Source of the DNA: Bradyrhizobium algeriense
GTDB lineage: Bacteria; Pseudomonadota; Alphaproteobacteria; Rhizobiales; Xanthobacteraceae
Direction of reading: 5' to 3'
DNA: 64,000 nt
NCBI RefSeq assembly: GCF_003062295.1
Contig: NZ_PYCN01000008.1
Location: 186,001 to 250,000, forward strand
The notes under the pieces are model-generated. The model was not told the DNA's origin and did not search any database. It worked only from the letters and a program-made list of their open reading frames with translations. The translations under genes were made by a program, and so were the position numbers. This document shows, one piece after another, positions 41,517 through 51,886 of the stretch (the stretch's first letter is position 1; each line of letters starts with the position of its first letter).

Positions 41517-42638
41517 ATGGCCATGATTTCGGACGGTCACGGTATCGTTGGAAACGGGCGGGGCGGATGGCCTTTTCCGGCGCTGGCGCTTGCCTTGATG
41601 CGTGCCTCGACGATTGCCTTGACGATTGCCTTGGTGCTGGCTGCACTGCTTCCGGCCCCGGCCTCGGCTCAGATGTTCTCGGACCGCCCGCCACCGGTGC
41701 CGCCAGCCGCCGTTCCGGATGTCCAGACCGCGCCCGCCATGAATCTGGCCCCACCGTCGGGGACGGGAACGATCCCGCCGCTTCCGGCGCCGCTGAACCA
41801 GCCCACCATTGTGCCCCCGTCGATCGCGACGATCTCGCCGGCGGCGCCTTCACCGGGGCCCGCAGCTCCAAATCAGGGGGTGCTGTCGCTGACGGCGCGC
41901 TACGGCAAGGATCTGCCGGTCATCAACGGCGGGCTGGTGTGGCGGGTGTTCGCCGACAAGCCCGACGACACCGGCACGTTCAAGCTGATCCGCGAGGAGC
42001 GCGGCGCGACGCCGAACATCGTGCTGCCGCCCGGCAGTTACGTCGTCCACGTCGCGCTCGGCCTGGTCAGCGCGGTGCGGGCGGTGAGCCTGAAGGCGGA
42101 GACCGATCGCGTGGCCTTCGTGCTTCCGGCCGGCGGACTGCGCATCGAAGGCCGCGTCGGCTCTAGCAAGATTCCGCCGAACCAGATTTCGTTCGCGCTC
42201 TACAAGGGCAGCCAGTTCGAAGGTGGCGCCGGCGCCGAACGCCAGTCGCTGGTGCCCAACGTGGCCGCAGGCGACGTCGCGCTGCTGCCGGAGGGGACCT
42301 ACTACATCATCTCCAACTATGGCGACGCCAACTCCGTCGTGCGCTCCGACATCCGCGTCCAGGCCGGCAAGCTGACGGACGTGACGGTCAGCCACCGCGC
42401 GGCGGTGATCACGCTTAAGCTCGTCAGCGACCGGGGCGGCGAGGCGCTCGCCAACACCGCGTGGTCGGTGATCACGCCGGGCGGCGACGTCATCAAGGAA
42501 TCGATCGGCGCATTTCCGCGCGTCGTGTTGTCCGAGGGCGAATACCGGGCGATCGCCAAGAACGAAGGCAAGGTGTTCGAGCGTCCCTTCAACGTCGTCA
42601 ACGGCGTCGACGCCGAGGTCGAGGTCGTCGCACGCTAG
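41517..42638 (+). CDS. secreted or periplasmic protein with repeated beta domains, 373 aa
   Basis: Start placed at the ATG at 41517; a GTG at 41508 and a longer frame to 41436 are possible. The signal peptide (ALALALMRASTIALTIALVLAALLPAPASA) is followed by a Pro-rich stretch (about 55-140) and then three similar beta-rich blocks of about 80 residues, each with patterns such as GGLVWRVFAD..., LPPGSYVVHVALG, LPEGTYYIISNYG and LSEGEYRAIAKNEGK. These resemble carboxypeptidase-regulatory-like or Ig-like folds. Envelope protein of unknown function. Divergent from the patatin gene. Confidence 0.7.
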   Translation: MAMISDGHGIVGNGRGGWPFPALALALMRASTIALTIALVLAALLPAPASAQMFSDRPPPVPPAAVPDVQTAPAMNLAPPSGTGTIPPLPAPLNQPTIVPPSIATISPAAPSPGPAAPNQGVLSLTARYGKDLPVINGGLVWRVFADKPDDTGTFKLIREERGATPNIVLPPGSYVVHVALGLVSAVRAVSLKAETDRVAFVLPAGGLRIEGRVGSSKIPPNQISFALYKGSQFEGGAGAERQSLVPNVAAGDVALLPEGTYYIISNYGDANSVVRSDIRVQAGKLTDVTVSHRAAVITLKLVSDRGGEALANTAWSVITPGGDVIKESIGAFPRVVLSEGEYRAIAKNEGKVFERPFNVVNGVDAEVEVVAR

Positions 42639-42675
42639 CCGCGGCTCCCGGACGCAGCGGGTACGCCGCAGGAGC

Positions 42676-42756
42676 CGGACACAAAAATTGCGAAAACAAC
42701 CCCATGCAAAGTAGAATGTGCCGGCTCTGAGCACGCGCACCGCTTGCGTCCGGGCA
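42676..42756 (-). repeat. dispersed repeat, copy B
   Basis: Inverse copy of 21693-21773, with the identical 27-base core at 42690-42716. It lies in the gap between convergent genes. Confidence 0.7.
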
Positions 42757-42820
42757 CGAGATGGTCCGCCGTCACGCGCCGCCGCGCGGCATCGTCATGT
42801 CCGGCAACGGCGCGTCGGCT

Positions 42821-43381
42821 TCAAAACCGCGTCACGATATCCGACAGCGCCGGGCGCGGACGGTCCTCCGCGGGCTTGGCTGCCGTGCCGATATGGATAA
42901 AGCCGGCGAGCTTTTCATCCGCTTTCAGTCCTAGCCCGTCGAGCACCTCGCGGTCGAACGCGAACCAGCCGGTGAGCCAGCAGGCGCCGTAGCCGAGCGC
43001 GGTGGCCGCGTTGACGATGTTCATCGCGCTGGCGCCGGCCGACAGTTCCTGCTCCAGGGCGGGTACTTTTGGATGCGGCCTGGTGAAACTGATCACACCG
43101 ATCACCAGCGGTGCATCCATCAGCCGGCGCTTTTCGATCTCGATGTCCGCGGCCGGCGCTGCCGGATTCTTTTTCGCGAACACTCGCGCGATGACCTCGC
43201 CAGCGCGGAGGCGTCCGTCGCCCTCGAACACGATGAAGCGCCACGGCGTCAGCTTGCCGTGGTCCGGCACCCGCGCGCCGATGGTCAGGATGGTCTCAAG
43301 TTCGCTGGCCGTCGGGCCAGGCCCGCTCATCTCGCGGGGCTTGACCGAGCGGCGGATCTTCAGGAGTTCAATGGCGTCGGG
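42821..43381 (-). CDS. nitroreductase family protein (YdjA/RutE-like)
   Basis: 186-residue FMN-dependent oxidoreductase. Start at the GTG at 43381 (AAAGAGAC upstream). Family features: the N-terminal LKIRRSVKPRE that contacts FMN phosphate, ARVPDHGKLTPWRFIVFEG near residue 35, and GYGACWLTGWFAFD near 130. It reduces nitro or enone compounds with NAD(P)H; the natural substrate is unknown. It lies downstream of thrS on the same strand with an 85-base gap. Confidence 0.9.
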   Translation of the reverse strand, partial: PDAIELLKIRRSVKPREMSGPGPTASELETILTIGARVPDHGKLTPWRFIVFEGDGRLRAGEVIARVFAKKNPAAPAADIEIEKRRLMDAPLVIGVISFTRPHPKVPALEQELSAGASAMNIVNAATALGYGACWLTGWFAFDREVLDGLGLKADEKLAGFIHIGTAAKPAEDRPRPALSDIVTRF

Positions 43382-43466
43382 CACAAGGGTCTCTTTCGTC
43401 GGAAGTGGCTGTGCCAGAGATAGTGGCACAGCCGGTCCAGCGGAAGCCGATTTAGACCGATTATGA

Positions 43467-45512
43467 TCAGACCGCCGACCGCGCCCGCTTCACGTCCGGC
43501 GGGGTTGCTTCCTCGACGAGCGCGGCCAGCGCCTCGGCGGTCGGCATGACGTTCTGTCCATCGCTGCCGAGCCGGCGGATCGAGACCGAATGGGTCTCGG
43601 CTTCCTTCTTGCCGACGACGAGCAGGGCAGGGATCTTCGCCAGCGAATGCTCGCGGACCTTGTAGTTGATCTTCTCGTTGCGCAGGTCGATCTCGACGCG
43701 CAGGCCGGCACGCCTGGCGGCGGCCGCAACCACCTTGGCGTATTCGTCGCCTTCGGAGGTGATGGTCGTGACCACCACCTGGGTCGGCGCCAGCCAGAGC
43801 GGGAAGTTGCCGGCGAAATGCTCGATCAGGATACCGATGAAGCGTTCCATCGAGCCGCAGATCGCGCGGTGCACCATCACAGGCGCCTTCTTGGAGCCGT
43901 CGGCATCGATATAGAACGCGCCAAAACGTTCCGGCAGGTTGAAGTCGACCTGCGTGGTGCCGCATTGCCAGTCGCGGCCGATGGCGTCGCGCAGCACATA
44001 TTCGAACTTCGGTCCGTAGAACGCGCCTTCGCCGGGATTGATCGCGGTCTTGATACGGTTGCTGCCGCTGGCCTGAATTTCTGCCAGCACGGTGGCCATC
44101 ACGCGCTCGGCATGGTCCCACATCTCGTCGGTGCCGACGCGCTTGTCCGGCTTGGTCGAGAGTTTTATCGTGAGTTCGCCCTCGAAGCCAAAATCGGCAT
44201 AGGTCGACAGGATCAGCTCGTTGATCTTGAGACACTCGTCGGCAAGCTGGGCCTCCGTGCAGAAAACGTGCGCGTCGTCTTGCGTAAAGCCGCGCACGCG
44301 CATCAGGCCGTGCATGGCGCCCGACGGCTCGTAGCGATGCACCACGCCGAATTCGGCAAGGCGCAAGGGCAGGTCGCGGTAGCTCTTCAAGCCATGCTTG
44401 AAGATCTGCACGTGGCCCGGACAGTTCATCGGCTTCAGCGCGAACCAGCGCTTGTCCTCGGCCTCATCGCCGGCGGACTGCGCCGCGAACATGTTCTCGC
44501 GGTACCAGTCCCAATGGCCCGAGGTTTCCCACAACGCCTTGTCGAGGATCTGCGGCGCGTTGACCTCGCTGTAGTCGCCGGTGAGGCGGCGGCGCATATA
44601 GGCGATCAGCGCCTGGAAAATTGTCCAGCCCTTCGGGTGCCAAAACACCACGCCGGGGCCTTCTTCCTGGAAGTGGAACAGGTCGAGCTCGCGGCCGAGC
44701 CTGCGGTGGTCGCGCTTCTCGGCTTCCTCGATCTGCTTGAGGTAAGCGTCGAGCTCTTCCTGCTTGGCAAACGCCGTGCCGTAGATGCGCGTCAGCATCG
44801 GGTTGTTCGAGTCGCCACGCCAATAGGCGCCCGCCACCTTCATCAGCTTGAAGGCGTTGCCGACCTTGCCGGTCGAACTCATATGTGGGCCGCGGCAGAG
44901 ATCGAACCAGTCGCCCTGGAAATAGATTTTGATCGGCTCGTCGCCGGGAATGGCGTCGACCAGCTCGACCTTGAAGGCCTCGCCCTTGTCGCGGAACACC
45001 TGCTTGGTCTTCTCGCGGTCCCACACTTCCTTGGTGAAGGGCTTGTCGCGCGCGATGATCTCGCGCATCCGCTTTTCGATCGCCGCGAAATCCTCCGGCG
45101 TGAACGGCTCGTTGCGGAAGAAGTCGTAATAGAAGCCGTTCTCGATCACCGGGCCGATGGTGACCTGCGTGCCCGGCCACAGCGACTGCACGGCTTCCGC
45201 CAGCACATGCGCGCAGTCGTGCCGGATCAGTTCCAGCGCCCTCGCATCGTCGCGGTTGATGAGCTCGATCTTCGCGTCGTGCGCGATCGGATCGTTGAGG
45301 TCGGCGACCACGCCGTCGAGCGCCATCGCCACCGTGCGCTTGGCCAGCGAGGGCGAGATGCCCTTGGCGATGTCGAGCCCGGTGATGTCCTTGGCGTATT
45401 CGCGCTTGGCGCCGTCGGGGAAGGTGAGGGTGATCTTTTCCAAGGGCTCGGCCGGTTTCAAATTTGCAAGGCCGAACTGGAATCCGGATGCAGGCGTATT
45501 CTGGTCAGGCAT
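43467..45512 (-). CDS. thrS: threonyl-tRNA synthetase
   Basis: 681 residues, class II synthetase that charges tRNA-Thr. Domain order: TGS (about 25-90), the editing SAD domain with [11 protein letters not shown] near residue 98, the catalytic core with motif 2 ([20 protein letters not shown], near 395) and motif 3 ([18 protein letters not shown], near 545), and the anticodon-binding domain (about 570-670). The zinc ligands are present, including Cys in NCPGHVQ. The length is typical plus a short N-terminal extension. Probably followed by the nitroreductase gene. Confidence 0.98.
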   Translation of the reverse strand: MPDQNTPASGFQFGLANLKPAEPLEKITLTFPDGAKREYAKDITGLDIAKGISPSLAKRTVAMALDGVVADLNDPIAHDAKIELINRDDARALELIRHDCAHVLAEAVQSLWPGTQVTIGPVIENGFYYDFFRNEPFTPEDFAAIEKRMREIIARDKPFTKEVWDREKTKQVFRDKGEAFKVELVDAIPGDEPIKIYFQGDWFDLCRGPHMSSTGKVGNAFKLMKVAGAYWRGDSNNPMLTRIYGTAFAKQEELDAYLKQIEEAEKRDHRRLGRELDLFHFQEEGPGVVFWHPKGWTIFQALIAYMRRRLTGDYSEVNAPQILDKALWETSGHWDWYRENMFAAQSAGDEAEDKRWFALKPMNCPGHVQIFKHGLKSYRDLPLRLAEFGVVHRYEPSGAMHGLMRVRGFTQDDAHVFCTEAQLADECLKINELILSTYADFGFEGELTIKLSTKPDKRVGTDEMWDHAERVMATVLAEIQASGSNRIKTAINPGEGAFYGPKFEYVLRDAIGRDWQCGTTQVDFNLPERFGAFYIDADGSKKAPVMVHRAICGSMERFIGILIEHFAGNFPLWLAPTQVVVTTITSEGDEYAKVVAAAARRAGLRVEIDLRNEKINYKVREHSLAKIPALLVVGKKEAETHSVSIRRLGSDGQNVMPTAEALAALVEEATPPDVKRARSAV

Positions 45513-45805
45513 ATCAGTCTCCTAAAGCTCACTCCTGCGAACGAGCGCAGGTAAGCGGAATGCTGCGGTATAGCAGGGGATTCGGCGCCTGCAATCGGGC
45601 AATTTGCTAAATTGGGCGTGATGGAAGCCGCCGCGGGGGGCTGCAGCCTGAGCCTCGTTGCCCGGAAAAACGGATTACTTCTTCACAGTCAACGCACGCA
45701 GAGCCCGCGAGGCATCAGCGGAATCAAATCAATAAATCTCATGACAGCGATGACAAATAGTCCGGCATCGCGGCCTTTTCTTGGCGGGGCTCGCCGCGTA
45801 CATGC

Positions 45806-46987
45806 ATGTGCATGAAACATGTGCCCATGCCCGTCCATGCCGAACGCCGCTTTGCGCCCAGCGCACTCATGCTCGGCAACATTGTCATCGGCTGCTCGGT
45901 GCTGGCGCCGGCAGGCATGCTTGGCGAGTTATCTTCCGATCTTGACGTCAGCATTCGCACTGCGGGTCTTCTGATCACCTTCGGTGCGATCATGCTTTGC
46001 ATCGGTTCACCCGTTACGGCGTGGCTGACTTCCAGGATCGATCGTCGCACCTTGCTGACGGCGACGCTCGCAGTGCTTGCGCTTACCAACTTCGCCTCCG
46101 CCCTCGCGCCCGATTACACCAGTCTTCTGATCATCCGCCTGGTGATGCTCGCGGTCGGCGCGCTCTACACGCCGCAGGCGGCGGGAACGGCCGGGCTGAT
46201 CGTACCGGAGCAAAAGCGCGGCAGCACCATCGCTTACATCTTTCTCGGCTGGTCGCTGGCGGCGGCGGTCGGCCTGCCGCTGATCACCTTCATTGCCAGT
46301 CGGTATGGCTGGCGCGCAGCCTATGGCAGCATTGGCCTGATCGGCTGCGTAAGCTTCCTTCTTCTGGCCTGGCGCCTGCCGCGTGGGCTGATGGGTGCGC
46401 CGGTCGACCTCAAGACATGGACCGCTATCGGCCGCAACAGGCTGATCGTGCTGTTGCTGTTAATCACCACGCTGCAGATGTCCGGTCAGTTCGTGGTGTT
46501 CACCTTCATGGCGCCGCTGCTGGCGAGGCTGACGGGGGCAGGGCCGGATGCGATCGGGCTGGTGTTCGCCGTCTACGGCGTGTGCGGCGTCATCGGCACG
46601 GCGATCGGAGCCCGCATCGTCGATTCCTGGGGCGCCTGGAAGACGTCGGTATTCTTCACGGTGCTGTTGCTGGCGGGCGTGGCCGGCTGGGCGCTCAGCG
46701 CCGGCATCTATCCGCTGATGGCTGTGTCGGTCGCGATCTGGGGCCTCGGTTTTGCCTCCACCAATTCGATGCAGCAGGTGCGGCTGGTCGGCGCGGCACC
46801 TGCGCTCTCATCCGCTACGGTGTCGCTCAACACGTCGGTGCTCTACATCGGGCAGGCGGTGGGATCGGCGATCGGCGGCTTTCTATACGCGCACGATCTT
46901 CTCTACGCCGCAGGCTACGTCGCCTCGGCCTTCGTTGCGTTGGCGCTGGTGACGGTGATCCTGACCAAACCGAAAAATAGTCTTTAG
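45806..46987 (+). CDS. MFS transporter, DHA1-type efflux permease
   Basis: 393 residues with 12 hydrophobic helices. The loop 2-3 motif is RIDRRTLLT (near residue 72) and motif C-like GWSLAAAVGLPLITF lies in helix 5, consistent with the drug/H+ antiporter 1 group (AraJ/NepI-like exporters of sugars, nucleosides or drugs). Several ATGs cluster at the start. The 293-base region upstream shows no gene. Substrate unknown. Confidence 0.88.
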   Translation: MCMKHVPMPVHAERRFAPSALMLGNIVIGCSVLAPAGMLGELSSDLDVSIRTAGLLITFGAIMLCIGSPVTAWLTSRIDRRTLLTATLAVLALTNFASALAPDYTSLLIIRLVMLAVGALYTPQAAGTAGLIVPEQKRGSTIAYIFLGWSLAAAVGLPLITFIASRYGWRAAYGSIGLIGCVSFLLLAWRLPRGLMGAPVDLKTWTAIGRNRLIVLLLLITTLQMSGQFVVFTFMAPLLARLTGAGPDAIGLVFAVYGVCGVIGTAIGARIVDSWGAWKTSVFFTVLLLAGVAGWALSAGIYPLMAVSVAIWGLGFASTNSMQQVRLVGAAPALSSATVSLNTSVLYIGQAVGSAIGGFLYAHDLLYAAGYVASAFVALALVTVILTKPKNSL

Positions 46988-47046
46988 CGGAACATGATCA
47001 AAGCGGATGACGGCTCACACGCCGCGATGGCGCGGCGAAGAGGCGG

Positions 47047-48306
47047 TTACCGGTTTGCGTAGGGTGTGCTGGCGACCCGGGTCAAAGCGGGCGTTGCCGC
47101 CATCTTGACCAGCACGTCCTTCACCGGATGCTCGGTCCAGGCCTGCGTGACGTAGTTGCGGTGGGTGACGCCGTCGGGCGTCTTCACGAACACGACGCTG
47201 CCGGGCAGCAGCGGCCCGTCCATGCTCTCGGTGACCGTGATGCCTCTGTCGCGGAGCATCTGCATCAGTTCCTGGTCGTGCCGCTTGGTGTAGCGGGTAT
47301 ATGAGCTGACGAAGAAGCCGGTCCGGTTTTTCTCGATCCAGGACGCGAACTTGTCGAGCTCGCCGTAGACGGCGTCGAGCAGGAACACGCCGCGGACCCG
47401 GTTGGGGACGCCACCGACCTCGAGGCTCCACGCGGTCGGCAGGAAGCCGCCGCTATAGCCGACGATCACGATCGGCAGGTTCGCGAATGCCTGCGCCGAC
47501 TTTGGATCGCCGTAGAGGCGGGCGAGGTGGCTCGCCGACTCATCGATGAAGCGCTTGAAGCCGCCCGGCTGCCAGAACTTGCCGGCCGAGGAATCGGCGG
47601 CGTTCACTGCGAGCTGGGGCGCGAGCAGCACGGCGTTGACGCCGGAATCCGATATCTGCTGCGGCACCAGTTGCCGGTCGCGGACGTCGCGCTCCAGCGT
47701 CGCGCCATTGCCGTGGAAGAACACCACGATCACGCCCGGCTTCCTGGCATCGAACGTCTCGGGGACATGCACCAGCACGCGGCTGTCGTTGTAGGTCTCG
47801 TCCTGCCAATAGACCCGGCCGCCATAGCTGCGGTGGCCCTTGCGGTCGCCCTTGGAGATGTTGAGGAACGGTTCTTCGGAGCGCGGATTGGTGCCGAAAT
47901 AGGGGAAGGCCGAGGACTTCATGCTGACCAGCGTGGTCAATTCTTCGCGCTCGCTGCGGGGCAGCGCCAGCGTCTGCGTCAGCGACGCGACCCTCACGGG
48001 CTCGGTACGCGCGGCGCGCGGCTGAGGCGCCAGCGCAACCTGGCGCTGGACCTGCGGCAGGCTTTCATTGGCGGTCGGGAAACGGTCGGCAAATCGCGGC
48101 TGGGGGAAACGGTCGTCAAACGTATCGATTGAAGTCCGGGACTTTGCGGCCCGGGATTTTGCGCCATCCGTGTTCGCCGCCAGCATTCCCGCGCTTGGCG
48201 CCTTGCCGCATTGAACTAGGACAAACGCCAGCGGCATGCACAGCGCAGCCATCGCAACCCAATGCCATCGGAGCGGCAAGGGGAACGGCAAGGCGCGGCG
48301 CGGCAT
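47047..48306 (-). CDS. alpha/beta hydrolase, putative lipoprotein
   Basis: About 419 residues if started at the ATG at 48306, which puts a short basic region before the hydrophobic segment and a lipobox LVQC near residue 33; an ATG at 48369 is an alternative. The hydrolase domain covers about 150-390: VFFHGNGATLE gives the oxyanion region, GYSGGFLPTAW the nucleophile elbow, and a late His in EHPVKD may be catalytic. The family resembles poorly known Rhizobiales esterases. Probably envelope-anchored. Divergent from the APC permease; a CtrA box lies in the gap. Confidence 0.78.
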   Translation of the reverse strand: MPRRALPFPLPLRWHWVAMAALCMPLAFVLVQCGKAPSAGMLAANTDGAKSRAAKSRTSIDTFDDRFPQPRFADRFPTANESLPQVQRQVALAPQPRAARTEPVRVASLTQTLALPRSEREELTTLVSMKSSAFPYFGTNPRSEEPFLNISKGDRKGHRSYGGRVYWQDETYNDSRVLVHVPETFDARKPGVIVVFFHGNGATLERDVRDRQLVPQQISDSGVNAVLLAPQLAVNAADSSAGKFWQPGGFKRFIDESASHLARLYGDPKSAQAFANLPIVIVGYSGGFLPTAWSLEVGGVPNRVRGVFLLDAVYGELDKFASWIEKNRTGFFVSSYTRYTKRHDQELMQMLRDRGITVTESMDGPLLPGSVVFVKTPDGVTHRNYVTQAWTEHPVKDVLVKMAATPALTRVASTPYANR

Positions 48307-48666
48307 GACCGGGGACGCTGCCCGGTTGGCGCGATCAGCTGTCAGGAATTTCGGAATTGCTCCGACCATCCACCCCAATGTCCCAAGATCGACCGTCAAC
48401 CGGCGTAAGCTCGCACGCGTTTAGGCGACATTAAGCGTCCGGAAAAACTCCCCACGTCCGGAAGCCCTGAGGAGACCATGCAATCGTGTCGCGATTGTGG
48501 GACCGTCACGATGTTTTCGCAATCCGGTAGTGCCACGGGGAGGCTGGCGGTACCATAGAACCTATTTTGTCTCTCAATTTAAACCATTGTTAACATTGCT
48601 TGAATTGAAGCGCGTGTGCCTGCACGATGGCAGCTCCTGGCTGCGGCGCTGAAGGTACGGTCCGAG
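48307..48666. other. 360-base divergent intergenic region
   Basis: Contains an AT-rich promoter-like block (48560-48610) with a CtrA box. At 48478-48558 there is a 26-residue frame (MQSCRDCGTVTMFSQSG...) with an excellent GAGGAG ribosome site and a CxxC pair; it might be a leader peptide but is too short to call. Confidence 0.4.
48579..48594. promoter_or_regulatory. candidate CtrA-binding site
   Basis: TTAAACCATTGTTAAC is a perfect TTAA-N7-TTAAC box, 73 bases before the APC permease start. Confidence 0.5.
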
Positions 48667-50040
48667 ATGGCGGCATCAGAAACGGGAAGCCCGGCGTGGC
48701 CCGGCTCGCGCTCCGGCAGCGGCTCCAGCGTTTCGGTACTGGTGGCGGTTGCCATCGTCGTTGCCGACATGGTCGGCGTCGGCGTCTTCACCAGCCTCGG
48801 CTTTCAGGTCAAGGACATCCCCTCGGGCTTTTCGATCCTGTTGCTGTGGACGATCGGCGGCATCGTCGCGTTGTGCGGGGTGTTTTCCTACGGTGAACTG
48901 GGCGCGATGTTTCCGCGCTCGAGCGGCGAGTACAATTTCCTCGGCCGGGCCTATCACCCGGCCTTCGGTTTCGTGGCGGGCTGGGTTTCGGCAACCGTCG
49001 GCTTCGCCGCGCCCGTGGCGCTGGCCGCCATGGCATTCGGCGAGTATGGCAAGTCGGTCGTGCCCAACGCGCCGCCGCTCGTGCTTGCGGTCGGCGTGGT
49101 CTGGCTGGTGTCGCTGGTGCAACTCACCGGCGTGCGGCATTCCTCGAACTTTCAACTGATCGCGACCATTCTGAAGGTGTTGCTGATCGTAGCCTTCCTG
49201 GTCAGCGGCTTTGTGATCGGCACGGCGCAGCCGGTATCGTTCGCGCCATCGGCTTCCGACTTCACCCATATCGTCAGCGCGCCGTTCGCGATCAGCCTCG
49301 TGTTCGTGATGTATTCGTTCTCGGGGTGGAACGCGGCAACCTACATCATCGGTGAGGTGAGGTTGCCCGAGCGCAACGTGCCGCGGGCGATGCTGTTCGG
49401 AACGCTGATCGTGCTGGTGCTGTATGTGGCGCTCAACGCGGTGTTCCTGCACACCGCGCCGATCGACAAGCTGGCAGGCCAACTCGACGTCGCACGCATC
49501 TCCGGCAGCTACATCTTCGGCGAATTCGGCGGCCGCATCGTCGGCGCGATGATCTGCTTCGGTCTGATCTCCTCGATCAGCGCGATGATGTGGATCGGGC
49601 CGCGCGTCATGATGACGATGGGCGAGGACCTTCCGGTGCTGCGGGCGTTCGCTCGCCGCTCGACCGGCGGCGCGCCGGCTTACGCCATTCTGTTTCAGCT
49701 CACGGTCGCGAGCCTGATGCTGTTTACGCGCAGCTTCGAGGCGGTGCTCGACTTCATCCAGTTTGCGCTGCTGTTCTGCTCGTTTTTTACCGTGCTCGGT
49801 GTGATCAAGCTGCGCATCACACACCCCGATCTGCCGCGGCCCTACCGTGCCTGGGGCTACCCGGTAACCCCTGTGGTTTTCCTGCTCGTGACCGGGTTCA
49901 TGATGTACTACCTTTTGACCGAACGGCCGTTGCAGTCGCTGCTGGGTCTTCTGATCATGTGTTCAGGTCTCCTGATTTACGCCGTCTTCCGCAAGCGGGC
50001 AGATCAAGCCCCCGCGGCCGTATCCGCGGGTCGCGAATGA
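48667..50040 (+). CDS. APC family amino-acid permease
   Basis: 457 residues with 12 helices and the APC fold. The first unwound helix reads ADMVGVGVFTSLGFQ (the G-x-G-x-F substrate motif), followed by FSYGELGAMFPRSSGEYNFLGRAYHP, the conserved consensus region for this family. Probably an amino-acid:proton symporter or exchanger; the substrate is not deducible. The stop overlaps the next start as ATGA, so the downstream gene is translationally coupled. Confidence 0.9.
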   Translation: MAASETGSPAWPGSRSGSGSSVSVLVAVAIVVADMVGVGVFTSLGFQVKDIPSGFSILLLWTIGGIVALCGVFSYGELGAMFPRSSGEYNFLGRAYHPAFGFVAGWVSATVGFAAPVALAAMAFGEYGKSVVPNAPPLVLAVGVVWLVSLVQLTGVRHSSNFQLIATILKVLLIVAFLVSGFVIGTAQPVSFAPSASDFTHIVSAPFAISLVFVMYSFSGWNAATYIIGEVRLPERNVPRAMLFGTLIVLVLYVALNAVFLHTAPIDKLAGQLDVARISGSYIFGEFGGRIVGAMICFGLISSISAMMWIGPRVMMTMGEDLPVLRAFARRSTGGAPAYAILFQLTVASLMLFTRSFEAVLDFIQFALLFCSFFTVLGVIKLRITHPDLPRPYRAWGYPVTPVVFLLVTGFMMYYLLTERPLQSLLGLLIMCSGLLIYAVFRKRADQAPAAVSAGRE

Positions 50041-51260
50041 ACATGCTGCATTCCCTGAAAACGGCGACGCTTGCTGCTGTCATGCTGCTGGCGGCTGTGG
50101 CTACCGTCCATGCCCAAACCGCAACGGTGGACGATACCGCGAAATTTCTGGCCGGCATGATGCCTTCCGTGGATTCGCCGCTGGCGCCGCTCACCAAGGA
50201 GCCGGCCTGGCAGCGTCACGCCAAATTCTTCGACACCGCGTTTGGGCAACTCGAGCAGCGCCAGTTGTCGCGGATCCGTGCCTGGGTGGATACTAATCTG
50301 GCGGCGCCCAAGCCGACCATGTTCTACATGTTCTCAGGCCCGGACTTTCTCTACGCGAACGCGTTCCATTCCAAGGCGTCGACCTACGTGCTGAGTGCGC
50401 TCGAGCCGGTCGGCTCGGTGCCCGACCTCTCGCGATTGCCGCGCGGCGGCATTGCGTCAGCGCTCTACAATGTCGAGCGCTCGCTGGGTTCGATCCTGAG
50501 CTTCAGCTTCTTCATCACCAAGGATATGAAGACCGATCTGCAGGCGGGCCAGATCAGCGGTACCTTGCCGATCCTCTACGTGTTCCTGGCGCGCTCGGGC
50601 ATGACCGTGAAGAGCGTCAGTCCGATCTCGCTGGACGACCAGGGCGCGGCATATCTCGCAGGCGAGAATGCCGGACCGAATGCCGTGCGCGGCGTGCGCA
50701 TCATGTTCGCCGGCAGCGACGGTCAGGAAAAGACCCTGTATTATTTCTCGACCGATCTTTCCAACTCCGGCGTGAAGGGGAGCGGGTTCCTGAAGTTCTG
50801 TGCGACGCTCGCGCCCGGCAACAGCCTGATCAAGAGCGCCTCCTATCTGCTGCATTCCGGCAACTTCACCACGGTGCGCGACTTCCTGCTCAATAACAGC
50901 GCCACCATCATCCAGGACGATTCCGGAATTCCGCTTGGCTATTACAGCACGAAGAAGTGGCGCTTCTTCCCGTTCGGCCGTTATCTGGGGCCGATCGACG
51001 AATTCCCGGGACGCTATCAGGATTCATATGCCGCACTGTTCCGGCGCGCGCAGCCGATCGATTTCGGCATCGGCTATCGCTGGCGGACGCCCGAAACGAA
51101 TTTGCTGCTGTCGGTGAGGTTGCCCGACGACGGCCCGGCCAGTTCCGATGCGACGTCGTCGACCGAACTCCCACCACCGCCGCCGCCGCGCGTGCGAAAG
51201 CCGCGTCCGCCGGCGGACATCGGACCGCAGCCGAGAGGCGGATTTTTCTTCTGGCGGTGA
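50037..51260 (+). CDS. secreted protein of unknown function, coupled to the APC permease, 407 aa
   Basis: The ATG at 50037 overlaps the permease stop. The signal peptide (ATLAAVMLLAAVATVHA) is followed by a mature protein of about 380 residues with a central region (GGIASALYNVERSLGSILSF...SGTLPILYVFLARSGM) and a C-terminal Pro/Arg-rich tail (TELPPPPPPRVRKPRPP). No domain is recognised with certainty. Periplasmic or exported. Coupling to an amino-acid permease suggests a periplasmic partner, but the sequence does not look like a binding protein. Confidence 0.78.
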   Translation: MNMLHSLKTATLAAVMLLAAVATVHAQTATVDDTAKFLAGMMPSVDSPLAPLTKEPAWQRHAKFFDTAFGQLEQRQLSRIRAWVDTNLAAPKPTMFYMFSGPDFLYANAFHSKASTYVLSALEPVGSVPDLSRLPRGGIASALYNVERSLGSILSFSFFITKDMKTDLQAGQISGTLPILYVFLARSGMTVKSVSPISLDDQGAAYLAGENAGPNAVRGVRIMFAGSDGQEKTLYYFSTDLSNSGVKGSGFLKFCATLAPGNSLIKSASYLLHSGNFTTVRDFLLNNSATIIQDDSGIPLGYYSTKKWRFFPFGRYLGPIDEFPGRYQDSYAALFRRAQPIDFGIGYRWRTPETNLLLSVRLPDDGPASSDATSSTELPPPPPPRVRKPRPPADIGPQPRGGFFFWR

Positions 51261-51294
51261 GCGACGGAACGCAGGCGTGCCGCAAGCTTCGTAT

Positions 51295-51648
51295 TCATCC
51301 GCCGTTGACGCCGCGCCATCGACCATAACGCCACGGCAGATACCATCGCGCGCCCGGGGGGGTGATCAGCGGCACATTGTCGATGCCGGATGTGCCCCAG
51401 GGTTGGCAGCGCAGGATCCGCGCCAGCGTCATCCATCCGCCGCCCCATAGACCGAAGCGTTCGATTGCTTCGTCGCCATACACCGAGCATGTCGGCAGAT
51501 GCCGGCAGTTGTAGCCGACCAGCAGCGATAGTGTGTGGCGGTAGATCCAGATCAGTCCGCGCCCTGCATTGCGCGGCAGACGACGGACAATGTTGGCACA
51601 ATCCGTGCAGTGTTTTGGAGGTGATGATGAATGATCCGCGGGCGCCAT
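51295..51648 (-). CDS. yidD: membrane protein insertion efficiency factor YidD
   Basis: 117 residues, with the family signature: LIWIYRHTLSLLVGYNCRHLPTCSVYGDEAIERFG and ARILRCQPWGTSGIDNVP, including the three conserved Cys. YidD assists Sec/YidC membrane insertion at the inner face of the membrane. It usually lies between rnpA and yidC; here neither is nearby, as in other Bradyrhizobiaceae. It is convergent with the secreted gene and nearly touches the divergent upstream frame. Confidence 0.93.
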   Translation of the reverse strand: MAPADHSSSPPKHCTDCANIVRRLPRNAGRGLIWIYRHTLSLLVGYNCRHLPTCSVYGDEAIERFGLWGGGWMTLARILRCQPWGTSGIDNVPLITPPGARWYLPWRYGRWRGVNGG

Positions 51649-51886
51649 GCTGAACTATGTACGTAGTTTTTCGGGTGTTCCCAAGCGCGGAACTCAATGC
51701 GTGCAGATATTTACGCCACAGTTCGCAACTATCGCACCGCAGTATACCGGAGTACGCCAAGGTATTATGGACGACACAGGACAGGACAGTTACCGTTTGA
51801 GCCACGCTTCGATGACAGAATCATGTCGCGCTGAAGTGGGGCCGTTGCCATCGCTCCCTAAAGGGGGCTTGGGGGAAGGAACCAAA

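Noticed and set aside
43590-45554. 654-codon open frame antisense to thrS
   Set aside because: thrS is certain by all its motifs; the antisense frame is a by-product of codon bias in high-GC DNA.
45612-45815. 67-residue frame before the MFS transporter
   Set aside because: No ribosome site and no protein-like pattern; the region is probably the transporter promoter.
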